A stretch of 41,290 nt of DNA from [Scytonema hofmanni] UTEX 2349. GTDB lineage: Bacteria; Cyanobacteriota; Cyanobacteriia; Cyanobacteriales; Nostocaceae. The DNA lies in the NCBI RefSeq assembly GCF_000582685.1, contig NZ_KK073769.1, positions 1,183,362-1,224,651 on the forward strand, read 5' to 3'. The notes under the pieces are model-generated. The model did not search any database, was not told the DNA's origin, and saw only the letters and a program-made list of their open reading frames with translations. Numbering within the stretch: the first letter of the stretch is position 1; each line of letters begins with the position of its first letter. This document shows positions 8,437 to 15,967 of the stretch, piece after piece. The position numbers and the translations under genes were made by a program.

Positions 8437-8496
8437 CTACGTCTAAGGCTACCAGATGCCTATTACTGTTAATTAAACTGACATGATGTAAGGCTA

Positions 8497-10869
8497 TTAA
8501 GTCAATTCTACAAAAACGCCGCTGCGGGAAAACTCTTCTTCTTCAGGAGTGAAATAGGGAGCTTTATCCACAAGATTAGGATCAAAACAGTATGTTTCTT
8601 GTAAAAATTGTCCGCTCTCGACAGCCGACTCCAAATCATTGATGTAATCTTGTGCAACTACACACGCTTCCTTGATGCCTTCCCAATCACCTTTTTGCAA
8701 CAGTTTTTGCAATGTGGTTCTCGCCCCGGCGAGCCGCGATGCTGGCTTGAGCATACCATAAAGGCGGTAGATGCGATCGCTTGCAATACTGATATGTTTA
8801 AGTGCTTTAGCTCGTGCCAGCTCAGTATCAAGGCTGGGCCAATAGCGGGTGGTGTAGAAAGCTTTCTCATCTTTGTGATACCATTCCTCTGAGCGAGCAA
8901 TGGAAGAGGAGACGGTGTTGTGCAGCTTCCAAAAGAATAAGCGCAGGGAGGAGCCATCGACTACGGTGGAGAGTTTTGCCTCCATTGACACCTCAAAGTT
9001 AGTCAATTGTGCGTCACGTCCGAGCAGAAGATACTCCATCGGATACATTTCCACCTCTTTATTCTGCACCACATACATATTCAGGTGATGGCGGCAATAG
9101 GGGCAGGGGTACATGGTGGCAAATAGTTGGAAGAAATCCTTAAAAGCTGCCACCAGAGCTTTCTGCTGTACGTCGGTCTTGGTAGATATAATTTCCGCAG
9201 AGGTGTGGAAAAAGCGCCAGACTCCAGGTCCAATATAGTATGGAAAGCTCACCCGCATTTGCGAATCCTTGATATCACTCCGACCTACATATATGTCAAT
9301 AAATGCGACATACTGGGAAAGTGCGCCGGACTCCCGTCCAAATTCCTGACGTTCGCGCCGTTTCTGCACTCCATTCAAATAATGGTGTGTCAGACGCCAT
9401 GCTTGCTTGAGCATCAGCTTTTGTTTTGGGGTGCATTTGGCAAAGTTCTCGGCAACATCTGCCCCATAAAAGCCAAATTCCCCCGAAGCCTTAGTTGTCT
9501 GGTACCAATTGTCCAAAGCTGCCTCGTCAGGTACTGTGTTGCTCTGTATGTCTGCGGCAGTGCTGACGCTGAATGCAGCCAGCAGCTTCGGCATGAAATC
9601 TTCATACCAATAGTTTACTGGCATCATTGCACCATCCACTTCCTCTGATGCTTGGGAGAGGATGACACGGTTCCACTTGTTCAGGTACTCTTTGGGATGT
9701 TCCTCTGATTTGGCTGGTGGTGGAGCCATTTCTTGATTCAGCTCCATCTTCCGCAGTCGATTGAGTTCGTTGATGGCAAGGACACCTTCGGCGATGTCAC
9801 GCAAGCTGAAATGCTTTTTCTTGAGCGTGATCGCAAACTCGACTCCTGCTGCAAACTTGTCTTTGACATTGGCTGATTTGCGACGCGCTTCTACCATCGC
9901 TTTTTCTTCTGCCAACATCTCTGTTGTCTTTTCTATTGTCTTCCAGTTCTTGATGCGCTCTTCTAGTCGGGTATATTCATCTGTAAGGGATTTAACTACT
10001 GCATCAAGTACGGGGTTACAAGCGGGTTCCACTACACCTAACCCTTTATAGAGGGCGATCGCTGTCTTTACAAATTCCACGAAATCAGTAATTCTATAAG
10101 GTAGGTTTCTCACCCGCAGGTGGGTTTCGTGATTGGCAGAGAAACTTTCGCGGAAGCAACGGTAGGCTGCTCCCTGAATCAAACGGAATAAACCAATCTG
10201 CATTTGTAAGCGGGACGTACCCCGCTTTTGCTCGCTTTGGGGGTGTTGCGCTAGTTGTTCTTTTAGCCGCTCAATCTCTGGCTCGATGTCTGTGGCTGCT
10301 TTTTCTGTAGTGTCTTCGGTGGGGGCAACTTCATCGTTGCTAGCTGTGACTGGACTATCGGTTGTTTTTGGCGTCACGACGGGAATTGGTGAATCTGTGT
10401 AACCGATCGCGGTTTCTGACTTTTCTGGTACTAGCTTACAGAATTCTTCAAAGTCAATTGAAGCATCGCCATCATGATCGACTTCCTTGATAATCTCATC
10501 GAGTTCTTGGTCTGTCAATCCAAATTGGCTCATCACCGCTTGCATCTCGTCAGCAGTAATTTGACCGCTGCCATTCTCGTCAAATACACTGAATGCTAGC
10601 GCTAAACGACTCTGGCGATCGCCTTGCTGGGACACCATCAGCGCTTTGAACTCTTCAAAATCGATACTGCCTGACAAGTCAACATCTACCTCTTTAATCA
10701 TGTCGCGCAGCTCTGTGTCACTGGGGTTCTGTCCTAAAGAACGCATTATCTGCCCCAGTTCTTCTGCTGAGATGGTACTGTTGCCGTCCTCGTCAAACAT
10801 TTGGAAAGCTTCCCATAGCTTCGCTACCTCTGAAGAGGTCATTTCCTTTTTTTCCAGATCCACAGGCAT
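8497..10869 (-). CDS. Calmodulin-like EF-hand / Erv-ALR-like sulfhydryl oxidase fusion
   Basis: A 790-residue protein. Four canonical EF-hand loops lie at residues 26-37, 62-73, 97-108 and 131-142, with calmodulin-like text between them (IMRSLGQNPSDTELRDMI). A Ser/Thr/Pro-rich linker (about 150-195) leads to a helical region of no known family (about 200-540). The C-terminal part has W551-RFFH555-T, then YPCPYC with Cys589 and Cys592, then WKLHNTV with His650-Asn651. This is the order of Erv1/ALR FAD sulfhydryl oxidases (WxxLHT, YPCxxC, HNxVN). I infer Ca2+-controlled thiol oxidation or redox sensing; FAD binding and activity are unproven. No signal peptide or membrane helix is evident, so it appears cytoplasmic. 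It is monocistronic. The start ATG 10869 is followed by EF-hand 1 within 25 residues. Confidence 0.8.
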   Translation of the reverse strand: MPVDLEKKEMTSSEVAKLWEAFQMFDEDGNSTISAEELGQIMRSLGQNPSDTELRDMIKEVDVDLSGSIDFEEFKALMVSQQGDRQSRLALAFSVFDENGSGQITADEMQAVMSQFGLTDQELDEIIKEVDHDGDASIDFEEFCKLVPEKSETAIGYTDSPIPVVTPKTTDSPVTASNDEVAPTEDTTEKAATDIEPEIERLKEQLAQHPQSEQKRGTSRLQMQIGLFRLIQGAAYRCFRESFSANHETHLRVRNLPYRITDFVEFVKTAIALYKGLGVVEPACNPVLDAVVKSLTDEYTRLEERIKNWKTIEKTTEMLAEEKAMVEARRKSANVKDKFAAGVEFAITLKKKHFSLRDIAEGVLAINELNRLRKMELNQEMAPPPAKSEEHPKEYLNKWNRVILSQASEEVDGAMMPVNYWYEDFMPKLLAAFSVSTAADIQSNTVPDEAALDNWYQTTKASGEFGFYGADVAENFAKCTPKQKLMLKQAWRLTHHYLNGVQKRRERQEFGRESGALSQYVAFIDIYVGRSDIKDSQMRVSFPYYIGPGVWRFFHTSAEIISTKTDVQQKALVAAFKDFFQLFATMYPCPYCRHHLNMYVVQNKEVEMYPMEYLLLGRDAQLTNFEVSMEAKLSTVVDGSSLRLFFWKLHNTVSSSIARSEEWYHKDEKAFYTTRYWPSLDTELARAKALKHISIASDRIYRLYGMLKPASRLAGARTTLQKLLQKGDWEGIKEACVVAQDYINDLESAVESGQFLQETYCFDPNLVDKAPYFTPEEEEFSRSGVFVELT

Positions 10870-11373
10870 GATTAATAAATCCTCGATAATTGTTGAACTT
10901 TGCTATTTAACAGTACTGTGTATTTTATAACGATCATTGATGTAAATTCCGCACTGATTGTAAATCAGGGCAAACGCTGGATAGTCAATAAAAACCCTTT
11001 ACAGTTATTAGTCTTTACCACGACTGTTAATAGTTTGAAGCCGGACTATCTGGGAACATAATAAGGCTTATTAAGAATTTTTTCAATTATTTTTTCATTA
11101 ATTTTTACAAGTTTATAGTACTTGCGCCAAAAAGCACCATCTATAAAACTAATATTTTATTTTTGAACAAATTTAAGTATTGTATGGTGTGTTAGACGGA
11201 ACGTCGTAATGCACTCCTCCCCTTGAAAATGGTGCGATAGCATAACACACCCTACGTATTTTTTGATAAATCAAATATTAGTGATATATAAATTCTAGAT
11301 AATGCCATCTCTGCTACTGTGAAGATCTGTAGTTAGCTATATATATACTATCAGGACTTACAAGAACAAAACC
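10870..11373. other. Divergent intergenic region
   Basis: 504 bases between the divergent EF-hand/Erv gene and the FHA gene; it must hold both promoters. Visible structure is an inverted-repeat element at 11186-11251. A CAGGACTTAC motif near 11353 resembles the arms of the 15719 element. I cannot place promoters with confidence. Confidence 0.6.
11186..11251. repeat. Inverted-repeat element, GGTGTGTTA arms
   Basis: GGTGTGTTA at 11186-11194 and TAACACACC at 11243-11251 bound a 66-bp segment, similar to small dispersed elements that are common between cyanobacterial genes. Confidence 0.65.
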
Positions 11374-12558
11374 ATGAATACACCTCCTTTGCAGCAGTGG
11401 CGAATTACTTTCAAATGGAACTATAATGGCAAGTTAATAAATAAGCAAATCTCTCAAAGAGAAGCTACCAGAGATAATCTTAATGGTGCCATTATTAGAA
11501 TTGGTCGTGATCAACGATCATGTAACCTATATCTGGAGGACAGTAGCGTATCAGGTGAACATGCTGAAATCTATTTTAATGATCTACAAAAAAAATTTTT
11601 TATTAGGAGTTTGCAACCTAAAAATACTCTTAAAGTAGACGGGCAAGACATTGTTGACGGTACAGATTTGCCAGTGCAAGAAAACAGTACTATTGTTTTA
11701 GGACGGCAACAAATTGAAGTTAATAAGATTGACATTTACCAGTTTCCACCAACGAATTTACCAAATACAGTCAATCCAAATTCAAATCCAGTCAATCCGA
11801 ATTCAAATCCAGTCAATTCAAATCCAATTCCAATCAATCTCAACCTAAATTTAAGTAACGTCGATCCAAAACCAGATTCAAATAAATCAAAACATTGGTG
11901 GCAAGAGCCTACAATACAGGCAGCAATAATAGGAGCGATAGTAACACTTGTTGGCTCATTACTTACTTGGAATGCAAATAGAGAGACACAGCTAACAGAA
12001 AAGAATAAGGCACTAGTACAACAAGATACTGAAATGTACAAAACAAATATAGGAACATTGGCAACAAAACAAGAAAAAGCCGAAGATAGGTATTACAAAC
12101 ATAAGGCTGAAAATTTAAATTTAGAAAAAGATTCAGGTAATTTTACTAAAATTATTAATATGCATAATAAATGTCGTACACCTATCAAGATTGCAATTAA
12201 TTTCACTGCTTTAAATGATATACAGGAAACTCGAGGTTGGGTCAAACTTGATTCTGAGCAAAAATTCCCAATTATAATAAGTGCAAAAAAAGATACTGAT
12301 ATATTTTTATATGCTTCTACTGTTGATGATAAGTATGAATTGAAAGAAGGAAAAATGAGACGTCAAAAATATACGGTATCTAGAGATTTTGATTATATTT
12401 CTGATGATCTTACTCTTTTTTATCCACCAGGTGGGAAAGAACGGAAAGAGTATAAATTGGAAAAGAAGGATTTTTTTATTGTGAATTTTGATAAAGGTGA
12501 TTCTACCACTAAAACCTTTACTTGTGAGGGAGACAGTTTACAGTTAAAGAATGAATGA
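11374..12558 (+). CDS. FHA-domain membrane protein
   Basis: A 394-residue protein. An FHA phosphothreonine-binding domain spans about residues 38-115, with IRIGRD (Gly44-Arg45) and SSVSGEHAEI (58-66), the conserved GR and SxxH elements. An Asn/Pro-rich linker (about 127-172, with NPNSNPV repeated) precedes one membrane helix (about 181-199, AAIIGAIVTLVGSLLTW). The rest, about 195 residues, is probably periplasmic. It contains a possible DUF1036-like segment (NKCRTPIKIAINF... RGWVKLDSEQKFPI), which is only a weak resemblance. No signal peptide, so the N-terminus should be cytoplasmic. It directly precedes a Ser/Thr kinase gene, which suggests the FHA domain reads that kinase's phosphorylation. 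Confidence 0.85.
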   Translation: MNTPPLQQWRITFKWNYNGKLINKQISQREATRDNLNGAIIRIGRDQRSCNLYLEDSSVSGEHAEIYFNDLQKKFFIRSLQPKNTLKVDGQDIVDGTDLPVQENSTIVLGRQQIEVNKIDIYQFPPTNLPNTVNPNSNPVNPNSNPVNSNPIPINLNLNLSNVDPKPDSNKSKHWWQEPTIQAAIIGAIVTLVGSLLTWNANRETQLTEKNKALVQQDTEMYKTNIGTLATKQEKAEDRYYKHKAENLNLEKDSGNFTKIINMHNKCRTPIKIAINFTALNDIQETRGWVKLDSEQKFPIIISAKKDTDIFLYASTVDDKYELKEGKMRRQKYTVSRDFDYISDDLTLFYPPGGKERKEYKLEKKDFFIVNFDKGDSTTKTFTCEGDSLQLKNE

Positions 12559-12635
12559 ATAACCTTGAGAATGCATTCATCCCAAGTTTGGCAAAAGTTA
12601 TAGGATACAACCGAAATACTTGACGAAATACAATA

Positions 12636-14042
12636 GTGAAAGACCTAATTCTCCGCAACCGCTATAGAATCGTACAGTTTTTAGGGAGTGGTTCGTTTGG
12701 CGACACCTATGTTGCTGAAGATTTAGATTTGCCTAGCAATCCCAAATGTGTCGTGAAACAGCTTAAGCCTAAAACATCCGAGCAGGAAGTTTTGCTGGTT
12801 GCTAGACGACTATTCGAGAGCGAAGCAAAATTTTTATACCATTTAGGTAACCTTAGCAACCAAATACCTAAATTATTTGCTCATTTTGAGGAAAATGGCG
12901 AATTTTATCTGGTACAAGAATTTGTAGACGGGTATGACTTGAGCGCAGAAATAATACCTGGAAGCCAATGGAGTGAAGGTGAAGTCGTCAAACTTTTGCA
13001 AGAAATTCTACAAGTTTTGACTGTCGTTCATCAACAAAATATCATCCACCGTGATATCAAGCCCCAAAACTTGATGCGTCGTCATGATGGCAAGATTGTG
13101 CTGATTGACTTTGGCGCAGTTAAAGAAATTAAAGGTTTGGCTACGAATACTCAAGGTCAAGTTACTTCAACTATTGCTATTGGCTCCAATGGTTATATGC
13201 CAAATGAACAAGCCAATTCTAAGCCAAAACTATGTAGTGATATCTATGCAGTGGGAGTGATTGGTATCCAAGCTTTGACAGGCAAATTACCTCAAAACTT
13301 CCAAGAAGACCCTACCAATGGAGAAATAATTTGGCAACATGAGGCAAAAGTTAGCAATAAAGTGGCTGACGTTTTAACCAAAATGGTACGTTACAACTTT
13401 AGTCAGCGATATCAAACAGCAAGCGAGGCTTTGCAAGCACTAAGTTCTATATCTCCAGCGCTATCAAAGTCAACAACGTCGTGGAAATTGCCATTTCGCA
13501 GAAAAGTTTTAGTTGCAGCTGGAGTAGGAGCAGGAATATTTGTAATGTTTGTGTTAGCTCCTTTGATTCTGTTATCTACCAAAACGACCGAAAACTTTAC
13601 TCAACTACCTTGCGATGCTGAACTATCTTCATCATCTTTACCACCATTACCAGAAAAACCAGACAAAGAGTTTGATGAAGGTACTAAATTTTATGGCTCT
13701 TTCGATCAGAATAAGAAATTAAGTGGCAAGGGAATCTTGCTCTTTAAAAATGGTAGTAGATATGATGGAAAATTCAAAAATGGTAAGTATGATGGTTGTG
13801 GAATATATTCATATCTGATTGAAAATACCTCATATAGATATTATATAGGTCAGTATGTCAACGGTAACCGTAACGGTCTAGGAAGATTAAAATGGAAAAA
13901 TGGCGATGAGTATAGAGGGAATTTCAAAGATGACAAATGTGAGGGAAACGGAGTATTTAAATCGGCAAATGGAGCTTCTAAGAGTGGACTTTGGCATCAA
14001 GATAATTTGTTAGGAGAGAACATATCATGTAATCCAAAGTAA
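12636..14042 (+). CDS. Membrane Ser/Thr protein kinase with MORN repeats
   Basis: A 468-residue Hanks-type kinase. The Gly loop is LGSGSFGDTYVA (17-27), the ATP lysine is in VVKQL (Lys41), the catalytic loop is HRDIKPQN with Asp140, and DFG is at 158-160, so all key residues are present. The kinase domain runs to about residue 270. One membrane helix (291-313) follows, then an extracytoplasmic part with MORN repeats (about 352-455: FYGSFDQ, GSRYDGKFKNGKYDG, YYIGQYVNGNRNGLG, DEYRGNFKDDKCEG). The start is GTG 12636; no closer ATG fits the kinase fold. It is 77 bases after the FHA gene and probably co-transcribed. The MORN part may sense the envelope or lipids (inference). Confidence 0.92.
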   Translation: MKDLILRNRYRIVQFLGSGSFGDTYVAEDLDLPSNPKCVVKQLKPKTSEQEVLLVARRLFESEAKFLYHLGNLSNQIPKLFAHFEENGEFYLVQEFVDGYDLSAEIIPGSQWSEGEVVKLLQEILQVLTVVHQQNIIHRDIKPQNLMRRHDGKIVLIDFGAVKEIKGLATNTQGQVTSTIAIGSNGYMPNEQANSKPKLCSDIYAVGVIGIQALTGKLPQNFQEDPTNGEIIWQHEAKVSNKVADVLTKMVRYNFSQRYQTASEALQALSSISPALSKSTTSWKLPFRRKVLVAAGVGAGIFVMFVLAPLILLSTKTTENFTQLPCDAELSSSSLPPLPEKPDKEFDEGTKFYGSFDQNKKLSGKGILLFKNGSRYDGKFKNGKYDGCGIYSYLIENTSYRYYIGQYVNGNRNGLGRLKWKNGDEYRGNFKDDKCEGNGVFKSANGASKSGLWHQDNLLGENISCNPK

Positions 14043-14140
14043 ATATAAATATATTCTGTAAATCATAATTTTTAAATTAGTAAATATCAGTTTAGTGATA
14101 AAATAACCACAAAACATTACAGATAAAGGAATCAAGTAAA

Positions 14141-14851
14141 ATGAATCAAAAGCAATCTGGAAAATCGAAATTTATATCTAGTGTAATTTCTTTACTCTTT
14201 TTCACTTATTATTTCAGTTTTGCTATTTTCCCGCAAATAGTATTAGGACAATTTGAAGAGCAAAAACCACCTACTGATAATACCACACAACAAAATAATA
14301 CGGAGCAAAAACCACCTACTGATAATACCAAAGACCCAATTAATCCAAATACTGGCAATACCAAAGACCCAATTAATCCAAATACTGGCAATACCAAAGA
14401 CCCAATTAATCCAAATACTGGCAATACCAAAGACCCAATTAATCCAAATACTGGCAATACCAAAGACCCAACTAATCCAAATACTGGCAATACCAAAGAC
14501 CCAATTAATCCAAATACTGGCAATACCAAAGACCCAATTAATCCAAATACTGGCAATACCAAAGACCCAATTAATCCAAATACTGGCAATACCAAAGACC
14601 CAATTAATCCAAATACTGGCAATACCAAAGACCCAACTAATCCAAATACTGGCAATACCAAAGACCCAATTAATCCAAATACTGGCAATACCAAAGACCC
14701 AATTAATCCAAATACTGGTAATACCAAAGACCCAATTAATCCAAATACTGGCAATACCAAAGACCCAATTAATCCAAATACTGGCAATACCACAAAACCA
14801 AGTAATCCAAATAATACAAAACCGACTAATCGCGTTCGGGGATGCGGATAA
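14141..14851 (+). CDS. Secreted protein with 11-residue tandem repeats
   Basis: A 236-residue protein. The N-terminus has a positive start, a hydrophobic core (ISSVISLLFFTYYFSFAIF) and a likely cleavage region near VLGQF, which indicates export. The mature part is almost all an 11-residue repeat, KDPINPNTGNT, in 14 copies (14330-14790), with copies 5 and 10 carrying Thr instead of Ile. The tail is TTKPSNPNNTKPTNRVRGCG. No enzymatic domain. Such Asn/Pro/Thr-rich repeats suggest an extended wall-spanning or surface stalk. Its place between a Ser/Thr kinase and an L,D-transpeptidase supports an envelope role. This frame is chosen because it alone has a signal peptide; the other open frames through the repeat are by-products. 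Confidence 0.7.
   Translation: MNQKQSGKSKFISSVISLLFFTYYFSFAIFPQIVLGQFEEQKPPTDNTTQQNNTEQKPPTDNTKDPINPNTGNTKDPINPNTGNTKDPINPNTGNTKDPINPNTGNTKDPTNPNTGNTKDPINPNTGNTKDPINPNTGNTKDPINPNTGNTKDPINPNTGNTKDPTNPNTGNTKDPINPNTGNTKDPINPNTGNTKDPINPNTGNTKDPINPNTGNTTKPSNPNNTKPTNRVRGCG
14323..14790 (+). repeat. 33-bp tandem repeat, 14 units
   Basis: Fourteen nearly identical 33-base units (AATACCAAAGACCCAATTAA begins each). Variation is ordered: units 5 and 10 share the same T-to-C change (ATT to ACT), giving a higher-order period of five units (165 bases). One unit near 14718 has a silent GGC to GGT change. This points to recent block duplication. Confidence 0.93.
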
Positions 14852-14982
14852 AACTTATTTAATTAGTGAGATTTGGCAAACTAGTTGAGTAGAAATTCAG
14901 AATTCAGACTTCAAGATAGTTGAGATTTGAGTTCTGAAATTATTTATTCTGAGTAAAGGCAATCTTAAAAGTTATACAGTTA

Positions 14983-15639
14983 ATGCAGCAGATTATTAGC
15001 AGTAGTATGTATTACCGTAGTGTTCTCAAGTTGGGATTGATCTCAATTTCTTTGCTTTTCTGGCTTCAATTACGTGCTATTGCCGAAACTACGGTTGAGC
15101 AAGGAGTAACGGAGAAGACAATAATTAGTCAACTGAACTCTTCCCCAGCGCAACCAAATCTCCCTAGCACTTCTGAGAGAATGATGCGTTTACTGCTCAG
15201 GCTCAAGCCTCTGGTGCAGCCAATCCCTGCTAACACTTCTGAGCAAAATATCCATTTACTACTCGTTCTCAAGCAACGAAAACTTTATGTTTATCAGGGG
15301 GATGTTTTACTAACCAGCTATCCAGTAGCTATTGGTAAACCAAAGTGGGAAACCCCTACAGGTAAATTTAAAGTGCTTAATATGATTGAAAACCCAGCTT
15401 GGGAAAACCCTTTCGTATCCAAGACAGAAGTTGTTCCTCCAGGTTTAAAGAATCCTTTAGGAGAGCGCTGGATTGGGTTTTGGACTGATGGAAAAAACGA
15501 AATCGGATTTCACGGTACTTATAAAAGAGACTCTGTGGGAAAATCAATTTCTCACGGTTGTGTTAGGTTGTATAACGAGGACGTGCGAAAACTATATGAA
15601 ATAGTGAAAATAGGAACCTCTGTAACTGTAGTTCCTTAA
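14983..15639 (+). CDS. L,D-transpeptidase (YkuD domain)
   Basis: A 218-residue exported enzyme that cross-links peptidoglycan stem peptides or attaches proteins to them. The N-terminal hydrophobic segment (about 15-32, KLGLISISLLFWLQLRAIA) is a signal peptide or anchor. The YkuD domain spans about residues 85-218: LLLVLKQRKLYVYQ, GKPKWETPTGKF, IGFHGTY, and the catalytic SHGCVRL with Cys193. All active-site residues are present. It lies 131 bases after the repeat-protein gene on the same strand and may act on that protein or on the wall around it (inference). ATG 14983 is used; an internal ATG at residue 9 is also possible. Confidence 0.93.
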   Translation: MQQIISSSMYYRSVLKLGLISISLLFWLQLRAIAETTVEQGVTEKTIISQLNSSPAQPNLPSTSERMMRLLLRLKPLVQPIPANTSEQNIHLLLVLKQRKLYVYQGDVLLTSYPVAIGKPKWETPTGKFKVLNMIENPAWENPFVSKTEVVPPGLKNPLGERWIGFWTDGKNEIGFHGTYKRDSVGKSISHGCVRLYNEDVRKLYEIVKIGTSVTVVP

Positions 15640-15967
15640 TGGGAATAAATAGTTAATTAAAATGAGAAAAAATCAAATTATTTTCAAATAGTATGTCACA
15701 TTCGTTATCCCACCATTTCAGGACTTACGCAAAAATTCTCTCTCTTCCTCATTTCTCCGTGAACTCTGCGTTCTCTGCGGTTCGTTTTTCCGTAACTTTG
15801 CGTAAGTCCTGCATTTGTTAAAGTTTCTTGTGGCATCTCTAAAAATGAGATTATTCGCACTCACGCTACCAGTGTTGCCGATGGAAACGCGGTAAATTAC
15901 TGTATATCCAAGTTCATCTTTTGATAATGTGCGATCGCTACAACTGCTGTACCAACTATGAGACACG
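15640..15967. other. Gap with MITE-like element and gene scrap
   Basis: 328 bases between two convergent genes. It contains the inverted-repeat element 15719-15811. On the minus strand around 15830-15960, a frame reading SKDELGYTVIYRVSIGNTG and further residues has the composition of a real protein end, possibly a relic of a lost gene. Confidence 0.5.
15719..15811. mobile_element. 93-bp MITE-like inverted-repeat element
   Basis: Perfect 15-bp terminal inverted repeats: CAGGACTTACGCAAA (15719-15733) and TTTGCGTAAGTCCTG (15797-15811). The interior has the CTCTGCGTTCTCTGCGG text common in Nostocales intergenic repeats. No coding capacity. Related single arms occur near 8172 and 11353. Confidence 0.75.

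Larger units (their letters stand above)
7818..8496. other. Repeat-rich intergenic region
   Basis: 679 bases without a gene. It contains a CCACTGA heptamer run (7925-7947), a terminator-like hairpin (7950-7980), a GGACTTACGCAA motif near 8172 that also forms the arms of the element at 15719, a 29-bp palindrome (8319-8347) inside a 54-bp dispersed repeat (8315-8368), a second palindrome (8416-8436), and a TTAATTAAACTGACATGATGTAAG motif-like stretch at 8469-8492 related to sequences near 24320 and 31180. Confidence 0.75.

Noticed and set aside
10021..10600. Antisense frames inside the EF-hand/Erv gene
   Set aside because: Several open frames exist opposite this gene (e.g. 9127-9648), but none has a recognisable protein text or start context.
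14323..14790. Possible CRISPR array
   Set aside because: The 33-bp units are directly adjacent with no unique spacers, they lie in a coding frame, and no cas gene is in the window.
14209..14888. Long open frames through the 33-bp repeat in other frames (minus 14209-14793, plus 14253-14888)
   Set aside because: A repeat whose length is a multiple of three keeps every frame open. Only the frame from 14141 has a signal peptide and a sensible end.
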